64,000 nucleotides of DNA from Gammaproteobacteria bacterium Ga0077554. Its GTDB lineage: Bacteria > Pseudomonadota > Gammaproteobacteria > Ga0077554 > Ga007554. The stretch is from NCBI GenBank assembly GCA_001464585.1, contig LNFF01000015.1, positions 97,059 to 161,058 of the forward strand. The letters are read 5' to 3'. Positions within the stretch are counted from its first letter, which is position 1; the number at the start of each line of letters is the position of its first letter. The notes below the pieces were generated by a model that was given only the letters and a program-made list of their open reading frames with translations, did not search any database and was not told the origin of the DNA. Below, in pieces: positions 56,250 to 64,000 of this stretch. A program made the position numbers and the translations under genes.

Positions 56250-56518
56250 GGTCATTACTCCTATGGTAAATGTAACATTGCACCTCACTGCGATTACCTT
56301 GCATGTTGTAAAACAAGGTGTCGCATAATATAAAAGAGCAAGCTCTGTGCCACCAGGGATATGTTTTATTTATATGTTTGATTTCGATTTATTATTTGTG
56401 GAGTACTGGCGAGAGGGCGGCGCTGTATCAGCGGAGAATTCCGCCCACTTGTAATGCATAAAGCGGTTTTATGCTCTACTATGGCGCTGTCTTATTTGCA
56501 TCAGGGTGTGTGATTGGT

Positions 56519-57010
56519 ATGAAAATTCATGTGTCGAAACATCTACATTATGTGCTGTCTCGAATCGGTTGGGTGCCGGTAGTGATATTTTTGTTCAGTC
56601 CCTTGCACGGCATTGCACAAGAGATACATAATTCACACCCTCCATTGGATTCCTCTGCGCCGTTTATCGCCAGCACTTCTAAACCATTCGCCAAGTTGAT
56701 GGATGAGGCGATGATGATTATGGCCGATGGCATGCGTAAGGCGCCCATGGATGGTAATATAAATCATGATTTCGTGACCATGATGATCCCCCATCATCAA
56801 GGCGCCATCGACATGGCCAAGGCATTGCTGCTATACACAAAGGATCCGCAGTTACGCAACCTGGCCCAAGGTATTATCACTGAACAGCAAAACGAAATTC
56901 AGTTGCTAAAAATATGGCTGCAACAATATCAAAATTCGCATGCAGAACCATCAACGTCACACAGTACTCCGCCGTCATTCGCTTCCCCCATAGGAGAGTC
57001 CAGGCCATGA
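56519..57010 (+). CDS. DUF305 protein
   Basis: A 163-residue exported protein. A signal sequence (WVPVVIFLFSPLHGIAQ) precedes a helical DUF305 domain with the motif TMMIPHHQGAIDMAKALL, whose His pair is thought to bind metal, often copper. The start is uncertain: ATG 56519 or ATG 56471; neither has a strong ribosome-binding site. The stop overlaps the next start (ATGA), so it is translationally coupled to the beta-propeller protein gene. Confidence 0.8.
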   Translation: MKIHVSKHLHYVLSRIGWVPVVIFLFSPLHGIAQEIHNSHPPLDSSAPFIASTSKPFAKLMDEAMMIMADGMRKAPMDGNINHDFVTMMIPHHQGAIDMAKALLLYTKDPQLRNLAQGIITEQQNEIQLLKIWLQQYQNSHAEPSTSHSTPPSFASPIGESRP

Positions 57011-58392
57011 AAAAACTTTCGTTAGCGGTTGCATTAGCATTAAGCGCCAGCGCCACTCTGGCCGACCCTAAGCCGCAGGATCGTGTCTATACGGCTGATC
57101 AAAATACTAATACGGTGTCCGTGATCAATCCGGTTACCAACACCCTGTTGGGCCAGATTCGACTGGGCAATACCCGGCCCGAGGTGCTCTCGCCATTGTA
57201 CAAGGGTGAGATCAATGTTCATGGCCTGGGTTTCTCGCCCGATCACAAAACACTTCTTGCGATTTCAAACGGCTCTAATTCAGTTGCATTCATAGACACG
57301 GCCACCAATGCGGTTAAAGGCATTGCCTATATCGGACGTTCGCCCCACGAAGGATTTTTTACGGCGAATGGTAAAGAAGTGTGGGTGGTGGTGCGAGGCG
57401 CGAATTATATTTCGGTTATTGATCCAGCTACGTTCAAGGAAACGCGCCGCATTGACACGGCACCGGGTCCGGGCATGGTGCTGTTTCATCCAGATGGCAA
57501 GCTGGCTTTCGTGGTATCAAGTTTTACACCGCAAGTCGATATCATTGATGTGGCGAAGCATCAGGTTGTCAAACGTATTTCTGTGGTAAGTCCGTTCTCA
57601 CCCTTTCTGCAATTCACGCCGGACTTTAAGGAGGTGTGGATGACGCACAAAGATGTGGGCAAGGTTACGCGCATCAATACTGAAACGCTGGAGGTGACTG
57701 GCGTATTCGAAACAGGCTTCATCACTAATCATATTGCGTTTGCGAAGACCACGACAGGCGCGCTGGCCTACATCACTGTGGGTGGTGAAAATGCAGTGAA
57801 AGTATTTACCACCGACATGCCTCCCCAACTTGTTGCGACCATTCCGGTGGGTGCTTTGCCGCACGGCATATGGGCATCGGATGACGGCTCACGAATGTAT
57901 GTGGGGCTGGAAAATGAAGATGCGGTTGATGTAATTGATACGGCGAGTAATAAGCTTATAGCGCGCGTGCCGGTAGGGCAGGCACCACAAGCGGTGGTGT
58001 ATGTCCCGAATGCAGTGACGAAGGGCGAGGGTCTGGCCAATCTCAGCGCGCGTTCCAACAGCGATCCAATCAATATTCCATTACAAGCCACCGGTAAGGA
58101 TGGCCGGGGTTTCGTTGTGGTGCGGAATCTTGGTCTGGTCGATGCATTCGAGGTATCGCTCTTCAAGCTCAAGCCCACCACTGAATATTCAGTATTTATT
58201 GAGGGCCATAAAACACCGCTAGCCGCATTCAAAACAAATCCCGCAGGTGCGGCAAACGGGTCTGCAATCGGCCCGTTACGGGAAGTGGTGTCGAGCTTGA
58301 GCAGCAAAGCTGTCGGTTCGGCGCGTATTCTGGTGTTTGAAGGTGGTGTCCTTGCTGAGGTTGGCAAGGCAGTGCTGGTGAGCGTGCCTTAA
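57007..58392 (+). CDS. Secreted YncE-like beta-propeller protein
   Basis: A 461-residue exported protein. A signal peptide (LSLAVALALSASATLA) is followed by a seven-bladed propeller of YVTN-type repeats, each with a VIDPATN/VINPVTN-like core, e.g. NTVSVINPVTNTLLGQIRLG and DAVDVIDTASNKLIARVPVG. The C-terminal 110 residues (RGFVVVRNLGLVDAFEVSLF) form an extra beta-rich domain not seen in plain YncE. ATG 57007 overlaps the DUF305 stop. A periplasmic binding or metal-linked role with DUF305 is a guess; no catalytic motif is apparent. Confidence 0.85.
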   Translation: MKKLSLAVALALSASATLADPKPQDRVYTADQNTNTVSVINPVTNTLLGQIRLGNTRPEVLSPLYKGEINVHGLGFSPDHKTLLAISNGSNSVAFIDTATNAVKGIAYIGRSPHEGFFTANGKEVWVVVRGANYISVIDPATFKETRRIDTAPGPGMVLFHPDGKLAFVVSSFTPQVDIIDVAKHQVVKRISVVSPFSPFLQFTPDFKEVWMTHKDVGKVTRINTETLEVTGVFETGFITNHIAFAKTTTGALAYITVGGENAVKVFTTDMPPQLVATIPVGALPHGIWASDDGSRMYVGLENEDAVDVIDTASNKLIARVPVGQAPQAVVYVPNAVTKGEGLANLSARSNSDPINIPLQATGKDGRGFVVVRNLGLVDAFEVSLFKLKPTTEYSVFIEGHKTPLAAFKTNPAGAANGSAIGPLREVVSSLSSKAVGSARILVFEGGVLAEVGKAVLVSVP

Positions 58393-58439
58393 TGATCAAT
58401 CCCCGGAGCATTTTTTAAATTACTTCGCTAACCTCATTA

Positions 58440-59303
58440 TTGCCTTCCTTATTATCAGGCCAGGTCACCGCCACTTTTGGCCGGCAACTGGCCGTAGAAT
58501 TGGCAGGGGGCAGAGTTATCACCTGCGTCACGCGCGGCAAAAAAACCGGTGTGGTGTGCGGTGATCACGTGCAGGTTAAACTTACGGAAGCAACGCATGG
58601 TGTTATCGAATCCGTGATGCCGCGCACGTCATTACTGTATCGTTCCGATGCGTTCCGTGAAAAAATCATTGCCGCCAACGTAACGCAGATTATTATGGTG
58701 GTGGCGGCCGTGCCGAGTTTTTATGAAGAGTTGCTGAACCGTTGCCTGATAGCGGCTGAGACAGGGAACATCAAGGCGCTCATCGTGCTTAACAAAAGCG
58801 ACATGGTGGCGCAGACGCAGCAAGCGTTGAGCGTGCTGCAACTTTACCGTGACATAGGCTATACGTTGTTAACGCTGTGTGCTAAACAAGATGTAACGAT
58901 TTTGTATCCTTATCTTGATGGACATACCAGCGTGCTGGTGGGGCAATCCGGCATGGGAAAGTCCAGCATCATTAATGCGCTGTTGCCTGATTTGAAGATA
59001 CGCACCGCCGCGATTTCAACGGCGCTGGATTCCGGGACGCATACCACCACCGCCGCGCATCTCTACCATCTGAATGCCGACAGCCATTTGATAGACTCGC
59101 CCGGTTTACAGGAATTCGGCTTGCACCATTTTGAGCGCTCACAGATCGAACATGCCTTCATTGAATTTCGCCCCTATCTTGGAGCCTGTAAATTCAATGA
59201 CTGTACACATCGGCATGAGCCTGGCTGCAACGTATTGCGGGCGGTGAGCGAAGGAAAAATTGATGCGCGCCGCCTGGCCGCGTACCACGCATTAGTAATG
59301 TAG
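58440..59303 (+). CDS. rsgA: Ribosome small subunit biogenesis GTPase RsgA
   Basis: Circularly permuted GTPase that checks late 30S maturation. The order of motifs shows the permutation: NKSD (G4) first, GQSGMGKSS (G1) at about residue 166 and DSPGLQEFGL (G3). An N-terminal OB domain contains RGKKTGVVCGDHV. The C-terminal zinc knuckle has Cys and His in CKFNDCTHRHEPGC. The start is TTG 58440, with 47 bases from the previous stop and no clear Shine-Dalgarno sequence; the length of 287 residues is near normal. Confidence 0.95.
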   Translation: MPSLLSGQVTATFGRQLAVELAGGRVITCVTRGKKTGVVCGDHVQVKLTEATHGVIESVMPRTSLLYRSDAFREKIIAANVTQIIMVVAAVPSFYEELLNRCLIAAETGNIKALIVLNKSDMVAQTQQALSVLQLYRDIGYTLLTLCAKQDVTILYPYLDGHTSVLVGQSGMGKSSIINALLPDLKIRTAAISTALDSGTHTTTAAHLYHLNADSHLIDSPGLQEFGLHHFERSQIEHAFIEFRPYLGACKFNDCTHRHEPGCNVLRAVSEGKIDARRLAAYHALVM

Positions 59304-59331
59304 GTCGGGTTAGGCGCAGCCGTAACCCGAC
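59304..59331. repeat. Palindromic repeat between rsgA and plsY
   Basis: Arms GTCGGGTTA / TAACCCGAC with a ten-base loop right at the rsgA stop, between convergent genes. Such strings are a common intergenic repeat; it can also act as a terminator for both genes. Confidence 0.6.
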
Positions 59332-59339
59332 AGGTGTTG

Positions 59340-59933
59340 CTATTCCTTACGGGCCATCTGATCTTCCTCGCCACTGAGCAGCCGCCGGATATTGCTGCGA
59401 TGACGCCATAGCAGCAGCAGGCTCATCATCACTGACATGATCAGCAGCGCGGGCGTGGGTCGGATCAGCCATAGGTATACGGGCGCGAATACAGCCGCCG
59501 TGAGCGCGGCCAGCGAAGAATAGCGAAATACCTTGGCCATAAACAGCCAGGTGGCGAGCGTGCCTAATCCCACCATCCAGGAGATGCCCAGTAACACGCC
59601 CAGCGCCGTTGCCACGCCTTTACCGCCGCGAAAGCCGAAAAATACCGGATACAGGTGGCCGAGAAACGCCGCCATGCCCACTAGCGCCAGGGTGGTGTCA
59701 TTTACCGTCAGCGCGGATGCCAGTGCTACGGGAATCAATCCTTTAAACATATCCCCCATCAGCGTCATTGCCGCCGCTTTCTTGCCGCCGACACGTAGCA
59801 TATTGGTAGCGCCGGGGTTGCCCGAGCCTTGCGTGCGCGGGTCGGGCAAGCCGCCCATTTTTGAGACGATGATCGCCGTCGACAACGAGCCTGATAAATA
59901 TGCGAAAACAATCAATACAATGTCGGTAGTCAT
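59340..59933 (-). CDS. plsY: Acyl-phosphate glycerol-3-phosphate acyltransferase PlsY
   Basis: Inner-membrane enzyme starting phospholipid synthesis by moving an acyl group from acyl-phosphate to glycerol-3-phosphate. The 197-residue protein has five membrane segments and the motifs GSGNPGATNMLRVGGKK and FRGGKGVATALGV. The start MTTDIVLIVFAYLSGSLSTA gives the usual N-terminus. Divergent to folB, as in many gammaproteobacteria. Confidence 0.96.
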   Translation of the reverse strand: MTTDIVLIVFAYLSGSLSTAIIVSKMGGLPDPRTQGSGNPGATNMLRVGGKKAAAMTLMGDMFKGLIPVALASALTVNDTTLALVGMAAFLGHLYPVFFGFRGGKGVATALGVLLGISWMVGLGTLATWLFMAKVFRYSSLAALTAAVFAPVYLWLIRPTPALLIMSVMMSLLLLWRHRSNIRRLLSGEEDQMARKE

Positions 59934-59981
59934 GGATATTTACTGAACGGGTGGGCTAATGGACGCAGATAATGGCGTGTT

Positions 59982-60034
59982 TTGTCGCTTTCGGCATCCT
60001 GCCTCCCGCGACACTTGTGCGTCCCTGCACGGCG
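59982..60034. repeat. REP-like repeat element, copy B
   Basis: Compact version of the element at 48796-48899: TTGTCGCTTTCGGCATCCTG, then GCGACACTTGTGCGTCCCTG and CACGGCG. It lies between the divergent plsY and folB genes. Confidence 0.65.
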
Positions 60035-60081
60035 CGTGTAAAGTATACGCATAGATGTTATTTGATAAGGTGAAAGTAATA

Positions 60082-60438
60082 ATGGACATTATATATCTAC
60101 GCGACCTGCGGATCGACACGGTAATTGGTATATACGCATGGGAACGGCGTATCAAACAGACCATTATACTCGATATTGAAATGGCAACCGACATTCGCAA
60201 AGCGGCGCAGACCGACAGCATTGATGACACCCTCAACTACAAAGCCGTAGCCAAGCGTCTGATCGACTTTGTCGGCAACAGCAACTTTCAACTGGTCGAA
60301 ACCCTTTCCGAGCGCGTGGCCGAGATCGTGCTAAATGAATTTCAGGTGCCGTGGCTGCGTTTGCAGGTCAACAAACAGGGCGCGGTGCGTGGTGCGCGTG
60401 ACGTGGGCGTGATTATCGAGCGCGGTGTGCGAAGCTGA
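60082..60438 (+). CDS. folB: Dihydroneopterin aldolase FolB
   Basis: Folate-pathway enzyme cleaving 7,8-dihydroneopterin to 6-hydroxymethyl-dihydropterin and glycolaldehyde. From ATG 60082 it has 118 residues and starts MDIIYLRDLRIDTVIGIYAWE, the usual FolB start. The TLNYKAVAKRL motif and the conserved lysine region VNKQGAVRGARDVGVIIERG are present. AAGGTG stands upstream. folK follows after one base; the products act consecutively. Confidence 0.95.
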   Translation: MDIIYLRDLRIDTVIGIYAWERRIKQTIILDIEMATDIRKAAQTDSIDDTLNYKAVAKRLIDFVGNSNFQLVETLSERVAEIVLNEFQVPWLRLQVNKQGAVRGARDVGVIIERGVRS

Positions 60439-60439
60439 T

Positions 60440-60928
60440 ATGCCGCGTGTTTATGTCAGTATCGGCAGTAACATCGAGCGCGTCGCCAACATCCGCGCGG
60501 GCGTCGCCGCATTGCGCGAATGTTTTGGTGAACTTGTTATTTCATCTGTCTATGAAAGCCAGCCGGTAGGTTTTGCCGGGGATAATTTTTATAACCTGGT
60601 AGTGGGGTTTGACACTGCGCAAGAGGTGCGCGATGTCAACACACGCCTGCATGACATCGAACACCAGCATGGCCGGACACGCAACGGTCAGCGCTTTAAC
60701 TCCCGTACGTTAGATCTGGATTTGCTGTTATACGGCGATGTTGTAATCCATGAACATGGCCTCACGCTGCCACGCGATGAAATCCTTCGTTACGCTTTTG
60801 TGCTCTGCCCGCTGGCTGAAATTGCGGGGGATGAAAAACATCCGCAAAATGGAAAGAGCTATGCTGTGTTGTGGCATGAATTTGAAAAGCATCTTCAGCC
60901 GCTGTGGGTGGTGGGTTTTGAGTGGTGA
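60440..60928 (+). CDS. folK: 6-hydroxymethyl-7,8-dihydropterin pyrophosphokinase FolK
   Basis: Transfers pyrophosphate from ATP to hydroxymethyl-dihydropterin, the step after FolB. The 162-residue protein from ATG 60440 starts MPRVYVSIGSNIERVANIR, where SIGSN is the characteristic motif. RTRNGQRFNSRTLDLDLLLYGD supplies the metal- and ATP-binding residues. Directly after folB (one base between), so the two form an operon. Confidence 0.96.
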   Translation: MPRVYVSIGSNIERVANIRAGVAALRECFGELVISSVYESQPVGFAGDNFYNLVVGFDTAQEVRDVNTRLHDIEHQHGRTRNGQRFNSRTLDLDLLLYGDVVIHEHGLTLPRDEILRYAFVLCPLAEIAGDEKHPQNGKSYAVLWHEFEKHLQPLWVVGFEW

Positions 60929-61164
60929 TATGCAGCTCCACCATCAAGCAAGCGCCACACCCGCATAAATATTCTTGTCCGCGCGTTTCGATATGGGATG
61001 CATCCTCTGATTTGAGCGCGCGTGAATCCTGAGCGGCTTCACAATGCCCATTGCTTTAAGGCGAATATTGTGTTTATAGTGCTTAATTTTTGCTAAAGAA
61101 TGGTTCGGATTGGCTTATGATTTGCCAGTCGAAACTGGCAATATGAGATCAAGCGGATTTGAAC
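60929..61164. other. Gap between folK and the GAF/PAS kinase
   Basis: 236 bases without a gene. It presumably carries the kinase promoter; I see no convincing hairpin or binding site. Confidence 0.45.
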
Positions 61165-63165
61165 ATGAAAAAACCTGACATTCCCGCCAACGAACCGACA
61201 CGCATCGCCGCCTTATGTGGCCTCTCTATTCTTGATACGCCAAGTGAAGAGCGGTTTGATCGTATTACACGCATTGCGCAACGGCACTTTGCCGTACCCA
61301 TTGCGCTCATCAGTTTAATCGACAGCGGGCGCCAGTGGTTCAAGTCGCGCCAAGGCCTGGATGCCGCGGAAACTCCCCGTGATGTTTCGTTCTGCGGCCA
61401 TGCTATTTTAAGTGATGACATTTTTTATATTCCCGACGCGCTGGCGGATTCCCGGTTCGCTGATAATCCGCTGGTGACGGGCGCCCCGCATGTCCGTTTC
61501 TATGCGGGCGCGCCATTGCATTCGCCCGAGGGTGAGCGCATCGGCAGCTTGTGTGTTATTGACCACCTGCCACGGGAATTTTCGCGCGCCGAACTTTCAG
61601 TATTGCGCGATCTTGCCGATTGCGTTGAAGAAGAACTCAGCCGCTCCAATTTACGTCAGTTTGCCCTGACACTCCATGATCAGGAGCAACGCATCCGCGC
61701 GCTGTTTGACACCATTGTTGACGGCATTGTGGTGATTAATGCCAAAGGCCATATCCAAACCCTGAACCCGGCGGCGGAAACCCTGTTCGGCTACCCACCG
61801 GAAGAAGTGCAAGGGCAAAACATCAAGATGCTGATGCCGGAACCCTATGCGCATGAGCATGATGGTTACCTGCATAATTACCTCACCACCGGCACCAGGA
61901 AGGTCATCGGCATCGGCCGTGAAGTCATCGGCAAGCGCAAGGACGGTTCGACGTTTCCCATGGAGCTGGCGGTCAGTGAAATGGAAGTCGGCGGGGAGCG
62001 CATGTTCACCGGGATTGTGCGCGATATCACCGGGCGCAAGCGCGCCGAAGATACTTTACAGACGGTGACAGCGCTGCGCCAGGCGATTCTGGACAGCGCT
62101 AATTTCTCCATCATCTCAACGGATACGGAAGGCATCATTCAGAGTTTTAATCGCGGTGCCGAGCGTATGCTGGGTTATGTGGCAACGGAAATGGTGGGGC
62201 GATGCACCCCGGCCATTTTTCATGACATGGACGAAATTGTTAAAAGCGCCAAAGAGCTTTCCAGGGAATTAGATCAGGTCATCGAACCGGGGTTCGAGGT
62301 CTTCACTGCCAAGGCGCGGCAAGGTATGCCCGATGAGCGGGAGTGGACTTACATCCGTAAGAATGGGGCACGTATTCCTGTGCTGCTGTCGATCACCCCG
62401 GTTCGGGGTTCCGATGGCAATATCAATGGTTTTCTTGGTATCGCCAGTGACATCACCGAGCGCAAGAAAATGGAGCGGATGAAGAGTGAGTTCATCTCCA
62501 CCGTCAGCCATGAGCTGCGCACGCCACTGACGTCGATCCGGGGCGCGCTGGGCCTGGTGCTAGGTAAAGCCGTTGGGGAGTTTCCGGAAAAGGCGCGACA
62601 CATGCTGGAGATGGCCGAGCGCAATAGTGAGCGTCTGACGATACTGATCAACGATATTCTTGATCTGGAAAAGATCGAGGCCGGTCGTCTAGAGTTCGAC
62701 TTCAGGATAGTGGATCTGGTTGCGCTAGCCAAACGTGCATTGGAAGATAATGATGGGTATGCCCGTAAACATCAGGTGCGTTTGGTGCTTAATCAGCACG
62801 TAAAAGAGGCGCTGGTGAGGGCTGATGAGCACCGTCTGCTGCAGGTGTTTGCCAACCTGATTTCCAACGCGGTGAAGTATTCGCCCAAAAATGGCGAAGT
62901 TACGGTTTCCGTGGTTGCGCAGGATGACTGCTTCCGCATAGCAGTACGTGACCATGGTACAGGGATACCGGAGGAATTCCGCAGCCGCATCTTCCAGCGT
63001 TTCGCCCAGGCAGACAGTTCCGACACCCGTGAAAAGGGCGGTACCGGCCTCGGTTTGAGCATTGCCAAGGCCATCGTCGAGCTTCATGAAGGCAAGATCA
63101 GCTATGACTCGGAAGCGGGTGTTGGTACAGTTTTCTGTGTCGATCTGCCAGCGCGGCATGTGTGA
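61165..63165 (+). CDS. GAF-PAS-PAS sensor histidine kinase
   Basis: A 666-residue cytoplasmic kinase from ATG 61165 (a TTG at 61159 would add two residues). A GAF domain (about 1-160, with SFCGHAIL and VRFYAGAPL) is followed by two PAS domains (about 175-290, ALFDTIVDGIVVINAKG; about 300-425, SIISTDTEGIIQSF). HisKA has His449 in STVSHELRTPLTS, and the HATPase domain GTGLGLSIAKAI. No membrane segment is present, so it senses a cytoplasmic signal. Two receivers follow: a shortened one and a full CheY-like one, and they are likely targets. Confidence 0.93.
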   Translation: MKKPDIPANEPTRIAALCGLSILDTPSEERFDRITRIAQRHFAVPIALISLIDSGRQWFKSRQGLDAAETPRDVSFCGHAILSDDIFYIPDALADSRFADNPLVTGAPHVRFYAGAPLHSPEGERIGSLCVIDHLPREFSRAELSVLRDLADCVEEELSRSNLRQFALTLHDQEQRIRALFDTIVDGIVVINAKGHIQTLNPAAETLFGYPPEEVQGQNIKMLMPEPYAHEHDGYLHNYLTTGTRKVIGIGREVIGKRKDGSTFPMELAVSEMEVGGERMFTGIVRDITGRKRAEDTLQTVTALRQAILDSANFSIISTDTEGIIQSFNRGAERMLGYVATEMVGRCTPAIFHDMDEIVKSAKELSRELDQVIEPGFEVFTAKARQGMPDEREWTYIRKNGARIPVLLSITPVRGSDGNINGFLGIASDITERKKMERMKSEFISTVSHELRTPLTSIRGALGLVLGKAVGEFPEKARHMLEMAERNSERLTILINDILDLEKIEAGRLEFDFRIVDLVALAKRALEDNDGYARKHQVRLVLNQHVKEALVRADEHRLLQVFANLISNAVKYSPKNGEVTVSVVAQDDCFRIAVRDHGTGIPEEFRSRIFQRFAQADSSDTREKGGTGLGLSIAKAIVELHEGKISYDSEAGVGTVFCVDLPARHV

Positions 63166-63203
63166 GTTAGTCAACGAAAGAGACGGATCAGAACCCCAAA
63201 GAC

Positions 63204-63497
63204 TTGCGTGTGCTGATCTGCGAACACCATTTGGATGTGGTCCGAGTCCTGGTTGGCATGGTTGAGCCGGAAGGTGTGATATGTGATATCGCCGGCACTG
63301 CCGCTGGTGCGCGAACCCTGCTGGCACGGCATACCTATCGGTTGATGCTTCTGGATCTGACCTTGCCCGATACCGACGGCCTGACATTCCTGCAGGAACT
63401 GCGGGTGGCGGCGGCCCTGACAAAATCCATGACGAGTAACGAGCAGTTATTGGCCACCATTAAAAGAACCCTGGGCATGGAGGATAAAAACCGATGA
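63204..63497 (+). CDS. Shortened receiver protein (internal deletion)
   Basis: A 97-residue frame from TTG 63204. The first 65 residues are a receiver start with the phosphoacceptor-type Asp51 in RLMLLDLTLPDTDGL. Then about 40-45 residues, which should hold beta-4 with the Thr/Ser and beta-5 with the Lys, are missing; the last 25 (LTKSMTSNEQLLATIKRTLG) look like the C-terminal helix. The acidic pair normally near residue 10 is also weak (CEHHL). It is probably inactive. Its stop overlaps the next ATG (ATGA), so it may still be translated as part of the kinase operon. Confidence 0.6.
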   Translation: MRVLICEHHLDVVRVLVGMVEPEGVICDIAGTAAGARTLLARHTYRLMLLDLTLPDTDGLTFLQELRVAAALTKSMTSNEQLLATIKRTLGMEDKNR

Positions 63498-63892
63498 GCG
63501 AGCCGCTGCAAGTACTCTATGTCGAAGATGAGCCGGATATTCGGGCAGTAGTGGAGCTTGCCCTTGAATATGAGGGCTTCGGATTGGTGGCCTGCGCCTC
63601 CGGGCGCGCGGCATTGGATCAGGCGCCCGGCCTGAAGCCGGACTTGATCCTGCTCGACGTAATGATGCCGGACATGGATGGCCCCACCACCCTGCGCCAG
63701 TTGCGCGAACTGCCGCATCTGGCCGATACGCCAGTGATCTTCATGACGGCCAAAGTCCAGGCTAACGAGGTGGCGCAATATAAAGCCATGGGCGCGCTGG
63801 GGGTGATCAACAAGCCGTTCAACCCCATGGCGCTGGCCGATGAGATACGCAACATTCTGAGGCGTGGTCATGATAGACCAGCCCACGACTAA
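63494..63892 (+). CDS. CheY-like response regulator
   Basis: A 132-residue single receiver with [11 protein letters not shown], phosphoacceptor Asp55 in [14 protein letters not shown], Thr in FMTAKVQ and Lys in VINKPFNP. It has no DNA-binding domain. It overlaps the shortened receiver gene by four bases and is the likely phosphate acceptor of the kinase at 61165. The final 108 bases of the window hold no recognisable gene. Confidence 0.93.
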   Translation: MSEPLQVLYVEDEPDIRAVVELALEYEGFGLVACASGRAALDQAPGLKPDLILLDVMMPDMDGPTTLRQLRELPHLADTPVIFMTAKVQANEVAQYKAMGALGVINKPFNPMALADEIRNILRRGHDRPAHD

Positions 63893-64000
63893 AGCCGCTA
63901 AATTAGGAACGCCTACGAAATAACTTCCCCTTTTTGCCAGTTCAAATTTGGTAGAACCGTGTAATTCCATGCAGGCAGGAGGACATCGGCAACGACACGC

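Overview
The window is a chromosomal segment of a mid-GC Gram-negative bacterium, most likely a gammaproteobacterium; a betaproteobacterium is harder to exclude. The reasons are the cell-wall/secretion order ftsA-ftsZ-lpxC-(DUF721)-secA-argJ, the type IV pilus operon pilMNOPQ divergent from a class A penicillin-binding protein gene, RegB/RegA-type redox regulators, a Gcr-type recombinase-family protein, LPS synthesis (lpxC) and several outer-membrane proteins. Genes of cbb3-oxidase maturation type (ccoG, a FixH-like lipoprotein), a lipoprotein cytochrome c and a hemerythrin suggest a respiring, oxygen-sensing lifestyle. No rRNA, tRNA or CRISPR array was recognised.

Layout. 0-8.4 kb: end of ftsA, ftsZ, lpxC, a DUF721 gene, secA, argJ and an orphan OmpR-type regulator. 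8.4-11.6 kb: mscL, a DUF481 outer-membrane protein, an OmpA-like protein with calcium-type repeats and a lone receiver, all on the minus strand. 11.8-16.4 kb: a LysM/FecR secreted protein, a CHASE2 hybrid kinase and an Hpt protein, which look like one phosphorelay. 16.4-24.1 kb: pilQPONM (minus) back to back with the PBP1A gene (plus). 24.1-31.8 kb: a degenerate nucleotidyltransferase-like protein, malic enzyme, an M48 protease, a secreted nuclease, rpmE and glgP. 31.8-36.5 kb: an unusual cbb3-like respiratory neighbourhood. 36.5-43 kb: gamma-glutamyltransferase, ferredoxin, an apparently inserted segment with a lipoprotein and a secreted beta-helix protein related to gamma-carbonic anhydrases, then coaD and rnd. 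43-52.3 kb: two outer-membrane proteins, a tonB remnant, regB-regA and a SWIM/SNF2 helicase. 52.4-64 kb: small stress-type membrane proteins, hemerythrin, the Gcr-family protein, a DUF305/beta-propeller pair, rsgA, plsY, folB-folK and a GAF/PAS kinase with two receivers.

The most striking observation is a family of three 140-bp near-palindromic miniature elements (24086-24225, 33997-34136, 34449-34588) with about 19-bp terminal inverted repeats and visible 4-bp target duplications (TTAA, TAAA, TGAA). Two of them sit in the signal-peptide start of two consecutive lipoprotein genes. Each insertion adds exactly 144 bp (48 codons), so the frame is kept; one copy is open throughout and the other has a single stop followed at once by an element-encoded in-frame ATG. 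The third sits exactly at the stop codon of the PBP1A gene, which the target duplication preserves. This resembles, by convergence, the in-frame palindromic elements known from Rickettsia.

Other points of interest are a 181-residue CcoN-like fragment protein without a full oxidase nearby, a beta-helix protein whose two halves carry complementary subsets of gamma-carbonic anhydrase residues, a decayed coaD 3' end bracketing a 2.5-kb segment, a truncated receiver, and several dispersed palindromic repeats.
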